Shown here: positions 44,087 to 53,288 of the stretch, piece after piece
How positions within the stretch are numbered: the first letter of the stretch is position 1
Layout: every line of letters starts with the position of its first letter
DNA from: an uncultured bacterium
GTDB taxonomy: Bacteria > Actinomycetota > Coriobacteriia > Coriobacteriales > Coriobacteriaceae
Length of the DNA: 64,000 bases
Assembly: GCA_905214105.1 (NCBI GenBank)
Contig: CAJMKK010000002.1
Span: 124,001 to 188,000 of the forward strand
Direction of reading: 5' to 3'
Made by a program: the position numbers and the translations under genes
The notes under the pieces: generated by a model
Database searches by the model: none
Told to the model about the DNA's origin: nothing
The model's input: the letters and a program-made list of their open reading frames with translations, nothing else

Positions 44087-44179
44087 AAAACATCATCCAA
44101 TGACGAGAATAATCAGCACGTATTCATTGTAGCTGCCTGCCCCTGTGAATGCTTGCTGCTGGCGTAAGCTCAAGCGCGC

Positions 44180-44204
44180 GTCCACATCAAAGTGGACTAA
44201 AGTT
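44180..44204. promoter_or_regulatory. Candidate operator GTCCAC-N6-GTGGAC
   Basis: A perfect 6-base dyad (44180-44185 and 44192-44197) lies next to TTATAG, a possible -10, about 80 bases before the ribokinase start. Which regulator would bind is unknown. Confidence 0.4.
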
Positions 44205-44273
44205 ATAGGGGGTGCGAGAGTGCACAATCGTTGGTCGACGGTGGGCGCAAAGCCTGAAGACGAGGAGGTTTCC

Positions 44274-45269
44274 ATGGCGGATCACAGCATCGTTGCGGTG
44301 TTCGGCAGCATGAACATGGACCTTTCGGTGGCGTGCGAGCGCATGCCGCGTGCGGGCGAGACAGTCGGTGGCAGCGGTTTTATCACCAACGCCGGTGGCA
44401 AGGGCGCTAACCAGGCCGTCGCTGCTGCGCGCATGGGTGCGCGCACGTGCATGATTGGCGCTGTTGGGCGCGATACCTTTGGCGATGCGCTTGTGGCAGG
44501 GCTCCAGGATGCCGGCGTGGGCGTTGAGTTTGTGGCGCGTCGCGATGACGTGGAGACCGGTACCGCGACTATCATTCGCTGCGAGAGCGACAACCGCATC
44601 GTGCTGTCGCCGGGCGCCAACCATGCGCTTGCGGGCGAGGACGTTGCCCGCGCACTGAGGCGCTTGGTGGCCGACGAGCTCGACGGCGATGCCAGCGAGT
44701 TTGCCCCGGCTGCCGGAAGCGTCTTTATCGCCCAGGGCGAATGTGACCTTGCAGCGACGGCCGAGGCGCTTGCTTGCGCTCACGAGCTGGGGTTCTATAC
44801 GGTCTTTAACCCTGCGCCCGCCTGCGATTTGCCGGCAGGAGCGTGGCCTGCGGTCGACTTGGTCTGCCCCAACGAGACCGAGTGCCAGATGCTGACGGGC
44901 ATTCTGCCCACAGATGATGCGAGTTGCGTCGCCGCGCTCAATGCGCTGCTCGACAAGGGCGCCGGCGCCGCGGTCATCACGCTGGGCGGCGCCGGCTCGG
45001 TTACGCTCGGCGATGGCGGTGAGCCGCTGCGCATGCCGGCGCTTTCGAGCGCGGTGGTCGATACGACGGCCGCGGGCGATACGTTTATTGGTGCGCTTGC
45101 TGCAGCTCGTCTGGAGGGTCTGCCGCTCTTTGAGTGCATGGCCGCGGGTGCTCGCGCCTCGGCGGTGACGGTATCGCGCCTGGGCGCTCAGCAATCAATT
45201 CCCACGCGTGCGGAAGTCGAGCACAAGTTTGGTTTAGACGGTTTGGATGTAGACGGAGAAGCGGAGTAG
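44274..45269 (+). CDS. rbsK: Ribokinase (PfkB family)
   Basis: The 331-residue kinase shows PfkB signatures: GSMNMDLSV and [17 protein letters not shown] near the N terminus (substrate site) and [15 protein letters not shown] near the C terminus, whose Asp is the catalytic base and whose Gly/Ala form the anion hole. It should make ribose 5-phosphate from ribose. ATG 44274 is set by GAGGAGG seven bases upstream. The next gene, a nucleoside hydrolase, starts 4 bases after the stop, and ribose released from nucleosides would be the substrate, so the pair makes metabolic sense. Other PfkB sugars cannot be excluded. Confidence 0.88.
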   Translation: MADHSIVAVFGSMNMDLSVACERMPRAGETVGGSGFITNAGGKGANQAVAAARMGARTCMIGAVGRDTFGDALVAGLQDAGVGVEFVARRDDVETGTATIIRCESDNRIVLSPGANHALAGEDVARALRRLVADELDGDASEFAPAAGSVFIAQGECDLAATAEALACAHELGFYTVFNPAPACDLPAGAWPAVDLVCPNETECQMLTGILPTDDASCVAALNALLDKGAGAAVITLGGAGSVTLGDGGEPLRMPALSSAVVDTTAAGDTFIGALAAARLEGLPLFECMAAGARASAVTVSRLGAQQSIPTRAEVEHKFGLDGLDVDGEAE

Positions 45270-45273
45270 AACA

Positions 45274-46248
45274 ATGGCAACCAAGAAGCTGATCCTTGAT
45301 CTGGATATGGGTGTGGATGATGCGATGGCGCTCGCCTATGCCATCGCGAGCCCCGAGGTGGAGCTCGTCGGCATCACCACGTGCTTTGGCAACGTGCGCG
45401 TCGAGCAGTCGGCGCACAACTGCTTGGCGGTGCTCGACCTGTTGGGTCGTCCCGAGGTGCCGGTGTACCTGGGCGCCGATCGTCCCGTGAAAGCGACCGA
45501 ACCCTACACGCCGCCGGCGTCCACCACGCTTATCCACGGCAAGAACGGCATTGGCGGCGCAAGCGTGCCCGCCTCGCCGTACGAGCCGGTGGGCGCGACG
45601 TCGGCCGATGGCAATGCGGCGGTCGATTACCTGATTGATGCCGCGCGTACCTATGGTCCCGATCTGGCCTACGTTGCGACCGGCCCGCTCACCAATCTGG
45701 CGCTTGCCCTGGAGCGCGATGCGGCGGCGATGATGTCCATCGGCCGCGTGGTCGTGATGGGCGGTGCGCTTACCGTGCCCGGCAACGTGAGCGCGGGCGC
45801 CGAGGCCAACATGGCGGGCGACCCCGAGGCTGCCGACGCCGTGTTGCGCTCGGGCCGCAAGCTCACCATGGTGGGCTTGGATGTGACGCACCGCGTGGTG
45901 CTCACGCGCCGCGACGTTGCCGGCTGGACGGGCTCGGGCACTATGGCTGGCTGCGCGTTTGCGAGCATGGTCGAGCACTATATCGGTTCGTACGAAATGA
46001 ACGCGCCCTACCTGGGCGGCTGCGCGCTGCACGATCCGCTGGCGGTTGCCGTGGCGATTGATCCCACGCTCGTGGGTGCGCTCGGCTGTAACCTGCGTGT
46101 CGACCTGCTGGGCGAGTATCGCGGCCGCACCATCTGCGACGAGCACCGTCTGTCCGATCCAGATAAGAGCGCGCTCGTGGCGCTCACCGTGGACGCCCCA
46201 CGTTTCCTCGCGGAGTTTAAGGCACGCATGGCTCGCATCCTTGGCTAA
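45274..46248 (+). CDS. Ribonucleoside hydrolase (IunH/Rih family)
   Basis: The 324-residue enzyme carries the calcium-binding motif LDLDMGVDDAMAL (about 8-20), the conserved VATGPLTNLALAL and VVMGGAL and the C-terminal ALHDPLAVA Asp/His. It cleaves nucleosides to base and ribose in the cytoplasm. Purine or pyrimidine preference cannot be read from sequence. It is the second gene of the operon with ribokinase; GGAGAAGCGGAGTAG gives the binding site. No nucleoside permease is visible nearby. Confidence 0.9.
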   Translation: MATKKLILDLDMGVDDAMALAYAIASPEVELVGITTCFGNVRVEQSAHNCLAVLDLLGRPEVPVYLGADRPVKATEPYTPPASTTLIHGKNGIGGASVPASPYEPVGATSADGNAAVDYLIDAARTYGPDLAYVATGPLTNLALALERDAAAMMSIGRVVVMGGALTVPGNVSAGAEANMAGDPEAADAVLRSGRKLTMVGLDVTHRVVLTRRDVAGWTGSGTMAGCAFASMVEHYIGSYEMNAPYLGGCALHDPLAVAVAIDPTLVGALGCNLRVDLLGEYRGRTICDEHRLSDPDKSALVALTVDAPRFLAEFKARMARILG

Positions 46249-46322
46249 ACGGTTTCTGTGCCCCGTTCCAGATTAGCTACCGAGTAAATACGCCCGTTGG
46301 GGGAATAGTCGCGTCGCTTCGC

Positions 46323-46368
46323 TTGACAACAGGCTAAACTAGCTATTAAACATTTACTATTCTGTTTA
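46323..46368 (+). promoter_or_regulatory. Promoter and candidate LacI operator
   Basis: TTGACA (46323-46328) is a perfect -35; TATTAA (46344-46349) is a plausible -10 at somewhat short spacing. TAAACA (46347-46352) and TGTTTA (46363-46368) form a dyad over the start region. The same TGTTTA/TAAACA words recur before the isomerase gene, which suggests that the LacI protein controls both and itself. Confidence 0.6.
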
Positions 46369-46451
46369 GATTGAATTTGCGGTCGTTTAGTTGTCGAGTC
46401 ACGGGGCGGTCAGGCCACGATGCTCGACCGCGACCGTTACTAGGGGGAACA

Positions 46452-47462
46452 ATGGCCAAAGCAAGTGTTCGCGAGATCAGCCGCATCACCGGTTTTTCGC
46501 CTGCGACCGTGTCCAACGCGCTCAACCGCAAGCGCAGCGTGAGCGAGGAGACCGCCAAAGTCATCCTGGAGTGCGCGCAGTCGCTCGGCTATCAGCAGTC
46601 GACGCAGCTCGAGAGCATCCAGTTTGTGCTCGCGCGCAAGACGGGCGCCATCCTGGACGAGAGCACCTTCCACCCCGCGGTCATCGAGGGCGTGGAGCGC
46701 CAGGCGCGTCGCCACGGCATGAGCACGAGCTTTGTCTCGCTCGACTTTAGCGACCTAGACGCCGTGCGTCCGCAGGTCGAGGGCCTGATCGCCGACCCGT
46801 CTGCCGCCATCGTGCTGATGGGCACCGAGTTGGGCGAGGAGGACTACGCCCTGTTCGCTAACGCCGCCGCCCACCTGATCGTGCTCGATGGCTGGAGCGA
46901 CCGCCAGTACTTCGATGCCGTGGTCATTGCCAATACCGATTCGGTGCTGCGTGCCGTGGACTACCTTATCGAGAAAGGTCACAAGCAAATCGGCTATCTG
47001 GCGGGCGACCTTCGTATCCGCAACTTTAAGGACCGCGAGCGCGGCTATCGCCAAGCGCTTGAGGATGCGGACCTCGAGGCCAATCCGGCATGGCGCGTCA
47101 CGCTGGGCACCACGCTCGAGGGCGCTTATCGCGACATGGGCGCGTGGCTCGACAATGCCTCGCACGACGACCTGCCGACGGCTTTCTTTGCCGAGAACGA
47201 CGTGCTCGCCGTGGGTGCCATGCGCGCGTTCAACGAGCACGGCATTCGCGTGCCCGAGGATGTCTCGATCATCGGCTTTGACGACCTATCTCTGGGCGCT
47301 TTTTCCAACCCGCCGCTCACCACGGTGCATGTTCCCAAGCACGAGGTGGGTGAGATCGCGGTGCGCCGCCTGGTGGGCAACATCCGCAATCCCAAGAGCT
47401 ACACCTGCAAAACGGCTGTGTCGACCTATTTTGTCGAGCGCCAGAGCGTGCGCGAGATCTAG
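46452..47462 (+). CDS. LacI-family transcriptional regulator
   Basis: The 336-residue regulator has an N-terminal LacI helix-turn-helix (1-50, VREISRITGFSPATVSNALN) with hinge helix region, and a periplasmic-binding-like sensor domain (about 60-330; GFDDLSLGAFSNPPLTTVHV). Such proteins bind a sugar or nucleoside and release DNA. It precedes a sugar catabolic operon and follows the ribokinase/nucleoside hydrolase pair. GGGGGAAC precedes ATG 46452; an upstream in-frame TTG would add an Arg-rich, unlikely start. It is probably autoregulated through the dyad at 46347. Confidence 0.92.
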   Translation: MAKASVREISRITGFSPATVSNALNRKRSVSEETAKVILECAQSLGYQQSTQLESIQFVLARKTGAILDESTFHPAVIEGVERQARRHGMSTSFVSLDFSDLDAVRPQVEGLIADPSAAIVLMGTELGEEDYALFANAAAHLIVLDGWSDRQYFDAVVIANTDSVLRAVDYLIEKGHKQIGYLAGDLRIRNFKDRERGYRQALEDADLEANPAWRVTLGTTLEGAYRDMGAWLDNASHDDLPTAFFAENDVLAVGAMRAFNEHGIRVPEDVSIIGFDDLSLGAFSNPPLTTVHVPKHEVGEIAVRRLVGNIRNPKSYTCKTAVSTYFVERQSVREI

Positions 47463-47528
47463 GCGGAGACGGCATCGCCTGCAGCGTGCCAAAGCTCGCT
47501 AGGGCAGTAAACATAGCGCTATTCAAAA

Positions 47529-47553
47529 GAGGGTCCTTCGGGGCCCTCTTTTT
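47529..47553 (+). terminator. Rho-independent terminator
   Basis: Stem GAGGGTCC / GGGCCCTC with loop TTCG (47529-47548) followed by TTTTTG, after the LacI gene. Confidence 0.85.
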
Positions 47554-47575
47554 GTTGCCCTTGTATGTTCAGATT

Positions 47576-47693
47576 GTTTACATACCGTTTAGGCTGATTT
47601 CTCTACCGTTTACGGGACTTTCGCGCTAAACTTTTAAACAAAAGAGTAAAACATTTAGTAAACATAACAAAACGAAACATGCGTCTGTTTACT
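47576..47693 (+). promoter_or_regulatory. Cluster of GTTTAC/GTAAAC operator-like words
   Basis: GTTTAC (47576), CCGTTTAGG (47585), CCGTTTACGG (47606, a near-palindrome), CTAAAC (47626), TTAAAC (47634), and the dyad AGTAAACA (47657-47664) with TGTTTACT (47686-47693) fill the 120 bases before the isomerase gene. The density is far above that of the surrounding DNA. This is a probable multi-site operator for the upstream LacI protein. Confidence 0.6.
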
Positions 47694-47719
47694 GAACATG
47701 TGACTAGGGGAGGACGTAC

Positions 47720-49120
47720 ATGGACAAGATCAAGCTCGGCTTTGTGCCCACGCGCCGCAGTATCTTTAGCGCGCCGGACGCGATCAAGTATCGCGGTCTG
47801 ACGGCTGATCGCCTGCGCGAGATCGGCGTCGAGATTGTGGATATCGACGACATCAACGACGAGGGCCTGCTGTTCGACGACAGCCATATCGCGCCTATCG
47901 TCGAGAAGTTCCGCGCCGAGGGCGTCGACGGCATCATGCTCTGCCACGCCAACTTTGGTACCGAGTATGTCTGCGCCCGCCTTGCCCGCGAGCTCGGTTT
48001 GCCCGTGCTGCTGTGGGGGCCGCGCGACGAGCGCCCCGAGCCCGACGGCACCCGTCTGCGTGATAGCCAGTGCGGTCTGTTCGCCACCGGCAAGGTCCTG
48101 CGCCGCTTCCAGGTTCCCTTCACCTACATGACCAACTGCCGTCTGACCGATCCCGAGTTCGAGCGCGGCGTCTGGGACTTTTTGGCCGTGTGCAACGTGG
48201 TCAAGACCTTCAAGCACACCCGCATCCTGCAGATGGCCACCCGTCCGTTCGATTTCTGGTCGACCATGTGCAACGAGGGCGAGCTGCTCGAGAAGTTCAA
48301 CATCCAGCTTTCGCCCATCCCCATGACCGAGCTTGTCCAGGCCGTGCGCGACGCCCAGGCTGACGAGCAGGCCATGGCAACCATGCTCGCCCACATTGGT
48401 GACAGCTTTGAGATCTGCATCCCCGAGGACAAGGTTCCTGCGGTCGCAGGACTCGCCATTGCCATGAAGCGCCTGGTCGAGAAGTACGGCTGCAACGCCG
48501 GCGCCATCCAGTGCTGGAACGCCCTGCAGGACGAGTTGGGCATTATGCCCTGCGCCGCCAACGCAATCCTCAACGAGATGGGCATCCCCATCGTCTGCGA
48601 GACCGACATCCATGGCGCTATCACCGCGCTGATGGTCGAGGCCGCCGACCTGGGCCGTCACCGCGGCATGTTCGCCGACTGGACCGTGCGTCATCCCGAT
48701 AACGAGAACGGCGAGCTGCTGCAGCACTGCGGCCCCTGGCCCTGCAGCTGCGCGGCCGTCAAGCCCAAGCTCACCTATCCGCTGGCCTTCGATCACCCCG
48801 GCGCGCTGACGGCCGAGGCCAAGCACGGCGACCTCACCCTTGCCCGCTTTGACGGCGACAACGGCGAGTACTCGCTGCTGCTGGGCAACGCCCGCGGCAT
48901 CGACGGCCCGGCCGGCATGGGCACCTACCTGTGGGTCGAGGTCGACAACCTCAAGCGCCTCGAGGCCAAGATCGTCGAGGGTCCCTACATCCACCATTGC
49001 GTCGCCATTCACGCCAACGTGGTGCCGGTGCTCTACGAGGCGTGCAAGTACATCGGCATTGTCCCCGACCTGTACGACCCCATCGAAGAAGACGTCAAAG
49101 CTTACCTGCGAGGAGAGTAG
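47720..49120 (+). CDS. L-fucose/L-arabinose isomerase-like protein
   Basis: The 466-residue protein belongs by pattern to the fucose/arabinose isomerase superfamily: an N-terminal Rossmann-like part (GFVPTRRSIFSAPDA, VDGIMLCHANFGTEY), a middle domain with CWNALQDELGIMPC and VCETDIHGAITALM, whose Glu and Asp fit the metal-binding residues, and a C-terminal beta part. It would convert an aldose to a ketose. It heads an operon with both halves of a transketolase, and AGGGGAGGACG gives the ribosome binding site. The sugar is unknown. Confidence 0.82.
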   Translation: MDKIKLGFVPTRRSIFSAPDAIKYRGLTADRLREIGVEIVDIDDINDEGLLFDDSHIAPIVEKFRAEGVDGIMLCHANFGTEYVCARLARELGLPVLLWGPRDERPEPDGTRLRDSQCGLFATGKVLRRFQVPFTYMTNCRLTDPEFERGVWDFLAVCNVVKTFKHTRILQMATRPFDFWSTMCNEGELLEKFNIQLSPIPMTELVQAVRDAQADEQAMATMLAHIGDSFEICIPEDKVPAVAGLAIAMKRLVEKYGCNAGAIQCWNALQDELGIMPCAANAILNEMGIPIVCETDIHGAITALMVEAADLGRHRGMFADWTVRHPDNENGELLQHCGPWPCSCAAVKPKLTYPLAFDHPGALTAEAKHGDLTLARFDGDNGEYSLLLGNARGIDGPAGMGTYLWVEVDNLKRLEAKIVEGPYIHHCVAIHANVVPVLYEACKYIGIVPDLYDPIEEDVKAYLRGE

Positions 49121-49122
49121 AA

Positions 49123-49959
49123 ATGGCAACTATCGAAGAGCTTGAGTCCCTGCGTTGGGACCTTCGACGCGATTGCGTCGATATCATCATGGCTGGCGCC
49201 GGCGGGCACATCGGCGGCGACATGTCGGTCATCGATGCGCTGATGACCCTCTACGCCAACCACCTCAACATTTCGCCCGAGACCGTCGACGATCCCGGTC
49301 GCGACCGCTTCGTGCTCTCCAAGGGCCACGCCATGGAGGCCTACTACGCGGTGCTCTGCCACGAGGGCTATCTTGACCTTGATGACGTCAAGGCCCGCTT
49401 CTCCAAGTTCGGCAGCCCCTACATCGGCCACCCCAACAACAAGCTCAAGGGCATCGAGATGAACTCGGGCTCGTTGGGTCACGGTCTGCCCGTGGCTGTG
49501 GGCATGGCACTTGCCGGCAAGATGGATGGCCGCGGCTACCGCGTCTACACCATCATGGGCGACGGCGAGCTTGCCGAGGGCTCGGTCTGGGAGGGCGCCA
49601 TGAGCGGCGGCAATTACCAGCTCGATAACCTGTGCGCGCTCGTGGACCGCAACCGCCTGCAGATCAGCGGCAGCACCGAGGACGTCATGAAGCAGGATTC
49701 GCAGGAGGAGCGCTGGGCCGCCTTCGGTTGGAACGTGCTGTCCATTCCGGGCAACGACGTCCAGGCCATCGATGCCGCGCTGACGCTGGCCGCCGAGACC
49801 AAGGGTAAGCCCACGGTCATCATCCTCAACACAGTGAAGGGCTACGGCTCGCCGGTTATGGAGGACAAGGCCGCCTGGCATCATCACCTGCCCAACGATG
49901 AGGAATATGCCCAGATCATCGCCGATTTCGCTGCCCATAAGGAGGCCATCAATGGCTAA
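49123..49959 (+). CDS. Transketolase, N-terminal (TPP-binding) half
   Basis: The 278-residue subunit holds the pyrophosphate-binding domain of transketolase, with the TPP motif GDGELAEGSVWEGAM...NRLQISG, and the substrate or cofactor contacts GGHIGGDMS, SKGHA and NSGSLGHG. It pairs with the next gene, which supplies the pyrimidine-binding and C-terminal domains. Split transketolases of this kind are common in anaerobes and often handle special pentoses or 1-deoxy sugars. GGAGAG lies before ATG 49123, two bases after the isomerase stop. Confidence 0.92.
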   Translation: MATIEELESLRWDLRRDCVDIIMAGAGGHIGGDMSVIDALMTLYANHLNISPETVDDPGRDRFVLSKGHAMEAYYAVLCHEGYLDLDDVKARFSKFGSPYIGHPNNKLKGIEMNSGSLGHGLPVAVGMALAGKMDGRGYRVYTIMGDGELAEGSVWEGAMSGGNYQLDNLCALVDRNRLQISGSTEDVMKQDSQEERWAAFGWNVLSIPGNDVQAIDAALTLAAETKGKPTVIILNTVKGYGSPVMEDKAAWHHHLPNDEEYAQIIADFAAHKEAING

Positions 49960-50893
49960 CAAGATCGCCAACCGAAAGGCTATCTGCGACACGCTGCTCG
50001 AGGCCGCCGCAACCGATAAAGACATCGTCGTCCTGTGCTCCGACTCCCGCGGCTCTGCATCGCTCACGCCGTTCTTTGACCAGTATCCCCAGCAGTCCGT
50101 TGAGGTCGGCATTGCCGAGCAGGACCTGGTGAGCATCGCCGCCGGCATGGCCTCGTGCGGCAAGAAGGCCTGGGCCGCCTCGCCGGCGTCCTTTGTGACC
50201 ACGCGCTCGTATGAGCAGTGCAAGGTCGACGTTTCGTACTCCAACACCAACGTCAAGCTCATCGGCATCTCGGGCGGCGTGTCCTACGGCGCCTTGGGCA
50301 TGAGCCATCACTCCGCGCAGGATATCGCCGCCATGAGCGCGATTCCCAACATGCGCGTGTATCTGCCGAGCGATCGCTTCCAGACCGCCGAGCTCGTGCG
50401 TGCCCTGGTCGCCGACAACAAGCCGGCCTACATCCGCGTGGGCCGCAACCCGGTGGAGGACGTGTACACTGAGGACGAGTGCCCGTTCCAGATGGATCGC
50501 GCCACCTGGGTGCGCCGCGGCACCGATGTGACGATTGTCGCCACCGGTGAGATGGTCCGCCATGCCGTGGACGCCGCCGATCTGCTGGCCGAGCAGGGCA
50601 TCTCGGCAACGGTGCTCGATATGTACTGCGTCAAGCCGCTCGATGCCGAGGCCGTGATCGAGGCCGCCGGTGCCACGCGCGCCGTCGTGACCGTCGAGGA
50701 GCACAGCCCCTTCGGTGGCCTGGGTTCCATGGTCGCGCAGGTCGTGGGCGAGCATTGCCCGCGTCCGGTCAAGTGCCTGAGCCTGCCCGATGCGCCGGTC
50801 ATCACCGGCACGAGCCCCGAGGTCTTTGCGCACTACGGCCTGACGGGCGAGGGAATCGCCAAGACGGTCGTCGAGTTCCTTCCCGCAGAGTAA
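49952..50893 (+). CDS. Transketolase, C-terminal half
   Basis: The 313-residue subunit has the pyrimidine-binding domain with the catalytic Glu in EVGIAEQDLVSIAAGMA, and the C-terminal regulatory domain (about 190-313; TVEEHSPFGGLGSMVAQ). It overlaps the N-terminal half by 8 bases, with TAAGGAGG before ATG 49952, so the two are made in equal amounts. Together with the isomerase and the kinase downstream it completes conversion of a pentulose phosphate into central metabolism. Confidence 0.92.
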   Translation: MANKIANRKAICDTLLEAAATDKDIVVLCSDSRGSASLTPFFDQYPQQSVEVGIAEQDLVSIAAGMASCGKKAWAASPASFVTTRSYEQCKVDVSYSNTNVKLIGISGGVSYGALGMSHHSAQDIAAMSAIPNMRVYLPSDRFQTAELVRALVADNKPAYIRVGRNPVEDVYTEDECPFQMDRATWVRRGTDVTIVATGEMVRHAVDAADLLAEQGISATVLDMYCVKPLDAEAVIEAAGATRAVVTVEEHSPFGGLGSMVAQVVGEHCPRPVKCLSLPDAPVITGTSPEVFAHYGLTGEGIAKTVVEFLPAE

Positions 50894-50922
50894 TTGGTGC
50901 ATCGGGGACAGGTTTGCACCAA
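50892..50922. repeat. REP-like palindrome GTGCA...TGCAC with GGGGACAGG core
   Basis: ATTGGTGCA and TGCACCAAT (9-base arms) enclose TCGGGGACAGGTT. It lies directly at the end of the transketolase gene and fits the GGGGACAGG type of REP sequence. Confidence 0.65.
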
Positions 50923-51035
50923 TCCTTTTAGGTTGAATTTTGAGCAGGCCGGCTGCGCTCTCATGAGCCGGTCGGCCACTCGCTCCTTGTCCGTCGGGTT
51001 TTAGTTTTGAATCGGCGGGGGAGACAGGAGAGTAC

Positions 51036-52526
51036 ATGAGTAAATACATCATCGGGATCGATCAGTCCACGCAGGGCACCAAGGCGCTGCTGGTGGACGA
51101 GGGCGGCCATTTGATTCATCGTGCCGACCGCTCGCATCGCCAGATTGTCAACGAGGCCGGCTGGGTGAGCCATGATCCGGCCGAGATTGCCGCCAATGTG
51201 CTGGCCGTGGCGCGCGCTGTGGTGGAGGAGACCGGGGTCGATCCGGCCGACATCGCCGGCATCGGCATCTCCAACCAGCGCGAGACCACCGTTGCCTGGA
51301 ACCGCACGACGGACGAGCCGCTGTGCGATGCCGTGGTGTGGCAGTGCGCCCGCGCCCGCGAGCTGTGCGACAAGCTGGCCGCGCGCGAGGGTGTGGCCGA
51401 GCTGGTGCGTGACACGACGGGTCTGGTGCTCTCGCCCTACTACCCGGCGGGCAAGATGGCCTGGATCCTCGCGAACGTTCCCGCTGCTGCCGAGGCTGCC
51501 GCGGCGGGCGAGCTGTGCCTGGGTACCATCGATGCCTGGGTGGTCTGGACGCTCACGGGCGGTGCGGAGTTCCGCTGCGACTGGTCTAACGCCAGCCGCA
51601 CGCAGCTCTTTGACCTGCGCCGTGGCTGCTGGAGCGAGCCGGTGTGCGAGGCCTTTGGCGTCGACGTGGCCTGCCTGCCGCAGGTGACCGATTCCGACGG
51701 CCTGTTCGGCACGACGGATCTGGGCGGCTTTTTGCCGGCGCCCGTGCCCATTCACGGCGTGCTCGGCGACAGCCACGCGGCCTTGTTTGCCCAAGGCTGC
51801 CATAGTCGCGGCATGGCCAAGGCGACCTATGGCACCGGCAGCTCGGTCATGATGAACGTCGGCAACGAGTTCGTTGCCAGCTCGCACGGGCTTTCGAGCT
51901 CGCTCGCATGGCGCATGGACGGCGTGACCGAGTACGTGCTCGAGGGCAACGTGAGCTATGCCGGCGCCGTCAAGACGTGGCTGCGCGACGATCTGGAGCT
52001 CATCAATAACCCCGAGGAAGTTACCGACCTGTGCTACGCCGCCAATCCGGCGAGCCGCGTCTACTTTGTGCCGGCGTTTACCGGTTTGGGCGCGCCGCAC
52101 TGGGCGAGTGACGCCGAGGGCTGCGTCTTTGGCATGACGCGCACCACGGGTCGCGCGGAGTTCGTAAAAGCTGCAGACGAATCGATTGCCTATCAAATCT
52201 TTGACGTAATTGACGCAATGGTCGAGGATTCGGGCGCGGCACTTGCCGAGCTTCGCGTTGACGGCGGTCCCACGCGCGATGCGTACCTGATGCAGTTTGA
52301 GAGCGACTTGGTTGGCTCGCCTATCCGCATCGCGAGCAACGACGAGATGAGCGGCCTGGGTGCGGCCTGGGCCTGCGGCATTGCGCTGGGCATGTATACG
52401 CGCGATGTCGTCGACGTCTATGGGGCCCGCGGCATCGTGGAGCCTGCCATGACCGCCGACGAGCGCGCCAAAAAGATCACCGGCTGGCGCCACGCCGTAG
52501 CCGCCACCATCTCGTACACTGCCTAG
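51036..52526 (+). CDS. FGGY-family carbohydrate kinase (glycerol-kinase-like)
   Basis: The 496-residue kinase has the FGGY phosphate-binding starts GIDQSTQGTKALL (about 7-19) and GISNQRETTVAW (about 80-91), the second-domain GDSHAALFAQGC and YGTGSSVMMN, and VDGGPTRDAYLMQFESDL, which is closest to glycerol kinase. Glycerol kinases usually carry a Thr-rich adenine site, and the substrate contacts here differ in part, so another polyol or ketopentose remains possible. It follows the transketolase pair after 140 bases and precedes luxS. GGGGGAGACAGGAG precedes the ATG. Confidence 0.85.
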   Translation: MSKYIIGIDQSTQGTKALLVDEGGHLIHRADRSHRQIVNEAGWVSHDPAEIAANVLAVARAVVEETGVDPADIAGIGISNQRETTVAWNRTTDEPLCDAVVWQCARARELCDKLAAREGVAELVRDTTGLVLSPYYPAGKMAWILANVPAAAEAAAAGELCLGTIDAWVVWTLTGGAEFRCDWSNASRTQLFDLRRGCWSEPVCEAFGVDVACLPQVTDSDGLFGTTDLGGFLPAPVPIHGVLGDSHAALFAQGCHSRGMAKATYGTGSSVMMNVGNEFVASSHGLSSSLAWRMDGVTEYVLEGNVSYAGAVKTWLRDDLELINNPEEVTDLCYAANPASRVYFVPAFTGLGAPHWASDAEGCVFGMTRTTGRAEFVKAADESIAYQIFDVIDAMVEDSGAALAELRVDGGPTRDAYLMQFESDLVGSPIRIASNDEMSGLGAAWACGIALGMYTRDVVDVYGARGIVEPAMTADERAKKITGWRHAVAATISYTA

Positions 52527-52602
52527 AATGATTTTTCTGGGACGGGGATTAAAAAATCATTCGGGCCCCGTCCCGGGTAGCTCATTTGGGACGGGGCTTT
52601 TT
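52527..52602 (+). promoter_or_regulatory. Three-armed alternative hairpin between FGGY kinase and luxS
   Basis: GGGACGGGG occurs at 52539-52547 and again at 52588-52596; CCCCGTCCC at 52566-52574 can pair with either. The second pairing is followed by CTTTTTTG and would terminate; the first would prevent it. AATGATTTTT / AAAAATCATT adds an outer dyad (52527-52561). It may be a terminator built from a REP-like element, or an attenuator. Confidence 0.55.
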
Positions 52603-52679
52603 TGACTGGTATGATTGGTGCGACCATTCCAACCAGCTAAAAGAGTCCCGTCCTAAATTGACTACCGAGAGGATCTGCC

Positions 52680-53168
52680 ATGGAGCGCATCGCGAGTTTT
52701 TCCGTTGACCATCTGCTGCTTGAGCCCGGCGTGTACGTGAGCCGCATCGACCGCGATCCGGCGACCGGTGCCGCCGTCACCACGTTTGACCTGCGCCTGA
52801 CCACGCCCAACAAGGAGCCGGTCATGAACACGGCCGAGTGCCACACCATCGAGCATCTGGGTGCGACGTTCCTTCGCAATCATGCCGAGTGGTCGAGCCG
52901 CATTGTCTACTTTGGCCCCATGGGCTGCCGCACGGGCTTTTACCTCGTCGTATTTGGCGAGGTGACGAGCGAGGAGATCTTGCCGCTCGTGCGTGAGCTG
53001 TTCGCGTTTGTCGCGGGCTTTGAGGGCGATGTTCCCGGTGCCGCTCCCGAGGAGTGCGGTAACTACCTGGACCAGAACCTCCCCATGGCAAACTGGCTTG
53101 CGCGCCGTTATCTCGACCGCGATCTGGCCGATATCGACGAGAAGCACCTGCACTATCAGCAGGCATAG
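52680..53168 (+). CDS. luxS: S-ribosylhomocysteine lyase
   Basis: The 162-residue enzyme has all known active-site elements: zinc ligands H55 and H59 in HTIEHL and C126 in EECGNYLD, catalytic C83 in GCRTGF and E58. It splits S-ribosylhomocysteine to homocysteine and DPD, the precursor of autoinducer 2, in the activated methyl cycle. The gene is alone after the alternative hairpin and has GAGAGGA before ATG 52680. Its position next to pentose and ribose salvage genes is probably incidental. Confidence 0.95.
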   Translation: MERIASFSVDHLLLEPGVYVSRIDRDPATGAAVTTFDLRLTTPNKEPVMNTAECHTIEHLGATFLRNHAEWSSRIVYFGPMGCRTGFYLVVFGEVTSEEILPLVRELFAFVAGFEGDVPGAAPEECGNYLDQNLPMANWLARRYLDRDLADIDEKHLHYQQA

Positions 53169-53288
53169 GGCCGCCCTCTGCCTCCAAACCGTTCACACGG
53201 AGATATCGACCGTTTAACTGTTTAGAAGTGTTTATTCGAGGTCATTAGCACTAGCTCGCTTAAACTAGTTCTTAGAGTGATATTCAGG

